NCBI GenBank assembly: GCA_000729835.1
Contig: JFHB01000162.1
Span: forward strand, 1 to 64,000
DNA from: Atkinsonella hypoxylon
Lineage: Eukaryota; Ascomycota; Sordariomycetes; Hypocreales; Clavicipitaceae
Direction of reading: 5' to 3'
DNA length: 64,000 nucleotides
Positions 61,701 to 64,000 of this stretch are shown one piece after another. Below the pieces are notes generated by a model, which ran no database searches, was not told the origin of the DNA, and saw only the letters and a program-made list of their open reading frames with translations. Each line of letters opens with the position of its first letter. Positions within the stretch are counted from its first letter, which is position 1. Both the position numbers and the translations under genes were made by a program.

Positions 61701-64000
61701 TAGCAGCTAATTCTAGTAGCTTCTTATAGGAAGAAGAAGCAGTAGGATTTATACTACTAGAATTATTATTAGAGCTAGCTTCCTGTTGCTCCCTATCTTG
61801 CTAGATCTCTTAAGAACTATAGGCCTCGTTTAAGGGATCTAGACGGCTATTTCCTCTAATATCCAGCAACTTAGGATTTAGACCTTCTAAATCCCCGTTA
61901 TTAGAAGAAATCTAATTAGGAGCCCGTTTAGGAACTAGGGCTAATAGCTCTATAGCATTGTTATTGGTATTATCTACTTCTTCTTCTTTAAAGTTAGATA
62001 ATTCCTCGATTTAGCTATATTCCTCTAGATTAAAACCAGACTATTAAGGGATTTAAACCTCTATAGGATAACTAGCATTATAACCGCTATTATAACTATT
62101 GCTAGCTAGAAATCCTATATAAGAGAGATTAGCGTGGTTTTTACACACTCTAGGGGTCTCTTGCCCCTTAAGCTGTAAGAAGAAACCATGCTTTTTAGGA
62201 TTTAGAAGCCTACAGCAGCTTCTATTAGCTAGAAATAGCTAATTTCTAAGGAGAGTGCCCCCTGTTAAATAGTGCTTTAGACTACTAATTAGGTTAGTAT
62301 TTAAACCTAGGCAATACAGAGCATCCTTTAGAGCTAAAGGCCTGTATTTAGCTGGATTTATACTAACTAGTACCTAGAATACAGTAGTTCCCTGTCCTTT
62401 AGGATAAATAGGACCTCCTTTAGTAGCAATAGGCGCGGTTTTACCCTTTTTTATAGGCTTAAAAGTCCTAAAAAATGCCTTATTGTTAACTATATAACAG
62501 GTAGAACCTGTATTGTATAGTAAGGAGTTTTTAATTATTCCATTAGAATAGTTAAAAGAAGGGGTATTATTACTAGTAGTACTAGTATCACTAGTAGTGG
62601 ATTCTATATCTAAATCGTAAGAATCATTACTACTAGAACTGCTAGAATCATTAGATTCTATAGTATTCTAGTTGCTAGTAGATAGGTTATAACAACCTAT
62701 AGCAAAAGCAGCTTCTCCATCCTTATTCCTAGAGTTTTTGTTACTTCTTCTTCAGCCCTTCTACTTCTTCTTATTCTTAGAGGCTTTATCTGTATCTTTA
62801 GAGGCATTAGAATCATTAGAATTAGAATCGTTAGAATTCTTCTTCTAATTAGGAGGATTCTTTCCTTAATTAGCCTTATTATTATTAGAACTATTAGAAG
62901 CCTTATAACTAAGAGCTTTAGATATAGAGAAGCTTTTATCTCTTTGTTCTTCTAATAAATTAGCTATAAGGAACTGTAAATTCAGCATTTTTATAGATAG
63001 ACCTTGTGCTCTAGCAGCTCTAATAGAATATCGCTGCCTTTCAGCCTAGCTAGAGAAGGTCTTCTTTAAAGCATTAATATAATAATTTACCTAGTCGATA
63101 GAATCAATAGCTACACTATAGAGCTGTAATCTAGCTAGTAAATTATTAAATTTAGCATTAAAGGCCTCTAAAGATCCCTTATAGTTCGAAAACGATAAGT
63201 TGTAATAACTAGTATATAGCGTACTACGTTGTATTTTAGCACTCTGCGAATATTGCCTAACTAGAACGTTATAGGCATCTACAGGGGACTTATGCTAGCT
63301 TATAGCAGCTTAAGGTCTAGATTAGCAACTATCTCTTATAATTATAAGGATAATAGCTTGTTCTAAATCTACTAAAGTACTAGCTATACTAGAATTATTA
63401 ATAAATTAAGGGAATCCTAGTGCCCTAAATTGAATAGTTAAAGCTTGCTTCTACTGTTTAAAATTTTTAGGGCCTTTTAGCTTAGCAGCCTCTAGAATAG
63501 AGTGGACTTTCTTATTTAACTCTTTTATAGTGCCTTCATTAAAAGCAGGCAGAAAAGTAGCACTATTAGAGGAACTAGAAGGTTTAGGGGCTTTAAAAGA
63601 GACTTTAGAAGCTCTTTTAGAAGTAATAGGATCTACTACCTTAGAGGGAGACTCTATAGAGAGATTACCTATAGATGTAATTATAGTATTTAATTTACTT
63701 AGTAAATTAGCTATATTACCTTTATTTTAGCTTTATTTTGCTTCACTATACCTAATAAATCTATTTAGGGTCTCTTGTTGCTTATCTATTTAAGCTTTTA
63801 GATCAGCTTGCACATTATAGACTTACACTACTCTTTTAGAAGCTAATCTAGCTTCCTTTAGAGCCTTCTTAGCTGTATAATCTTCTTCATTAGAAGAGGA
63901 ATCTACTAGCTAAGGGGGGGACCTTACTGGACTAGGAAAGCTAGTAGCAGCAGCTAGATTAGCTAGTGTACTAGAACCACTACCCCGTTTAGGGCTTGTG
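58740..64000 (-). pseudogene. Copia-A copy F Gag-Pol polyprotein (partial, RIP-inactivated)
   Basis: Collinear with copy C. From right to left: Gag (Ser/Pro-rich head at the window edge), protease with N-T-G-S-T near 62505-62520, GAG-pre-integrase, integrase (FNSG near 61305), a short open stretch 60945-60733 (MQKLAKRTIPSRLLATL), acidic linker, RT with the box read YVDN (Asp 59776-59778, Asn 59773-59775) and RNase H to about 58830. Stops are at Gln/Trp positions only. The RNase H region has an insertion near 59250-59290 relative to copy C, giving extra Ser/Asn residues. The start codon is not in the window. Confidence 0.87.

Larger units (their letters stand above)
57822..64000 (-). mobile_element. 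Copia-A copy F (partial, continues past the window)
   Basis: Minus-strand Copia-A element inserted in Gypsy-2, with its 3' LTR at 57822-58515 and Gag-Pol reaching the window end within about 30 bp of the expected start codon. Its leader and 5' LTR lie beyond 64000. The left flanking pentamer is GTAGA (57817-57821), which should recur right of the 5' LTR. Confidence 0.87.

Overview
This window is a gene-poor, AT-rich block built almost entirely of nested LTR retrotransposons that have been heavily mutated in the style of repeat-induced point mutation (RIP). CA and TG are depleted, TA is in large excess, and stop codons sit where CAA, CAG or TGG are expected in otherwise unbroken reading frames. 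Together with TTAGGG-type telomeric units inside one element family, this points to a filamentous ascomycete fungus (Pezizomycotina). I cannot name the species. I found no host gene, tRNA, rRNA or CRISPR array. The short open frames that remain are pieces of dead Gag-Pol genes or chance frames in LTRs. Family names used here (Copia-A, Copia-B, Gypsy-1, -2, -3, TRIM) are my own labels.

Layout. 1-4098: 3' part of a Gypsy-1 copy with its 3' LTR. 4099-15401: plus-strand Copia-A cluster made of a gag fragment (copy X), a full-length copy A2 (5147-13007), a second pol 3' fragment and another LTR. 15402-15590: short unassigned stretch, possibly a solo LTR. 15591-29340: Gypsy-1, about 13.7 kb, with an unusually long module after the integrase and a partial 3' duplication. 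29341-31201 and 44158-44798: Gypsy-3 (gag, protease, start of RT), split by Copia-B2 (31202-44157). B2 itself contains a 527-bp TRIM (33325-33851) and a complete Copia-B1 (34012-40207). 44799-48245 and 57580-57821: Gypsy-2, which cuts Gypsy-3 and is itself split by a minus-strand Copia-A composite (48246-57579). 57822-64000: another minus-strand Copia-A copy (F), which runs off the window.

Four insertions have perfect 5-bp target-site duplications: B2 (AAGTT), B1 (GATTC), TRIM (CTTAG) and the Copia-A composite (CTATA). For B2, B1 and the composite, the interrupted host-element reading frame resumes in register on the far side. This gives a relative order of events: Gypsy-3 is oldest, then B2 and Gypsy-2, then B1, the TRIM and the Copia-A copies.

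All eight reverse transcriptases that cover the YxDD box now read YxDN or an equivalent, a change expected from one TG-to-TA transition. No element here should be autonomous. Points worth a second look are the TRIM and its terminal similarity to Gypsy-2, the telomeric repeats and hairpin-unit array in the Copia-B leader, primer-binding sites matching the initiator tRNA-Met anticodon arm, the unexplained Gypsy-1 3' module, and a recurrent LTR / 3'-fragment / LTR architecture.
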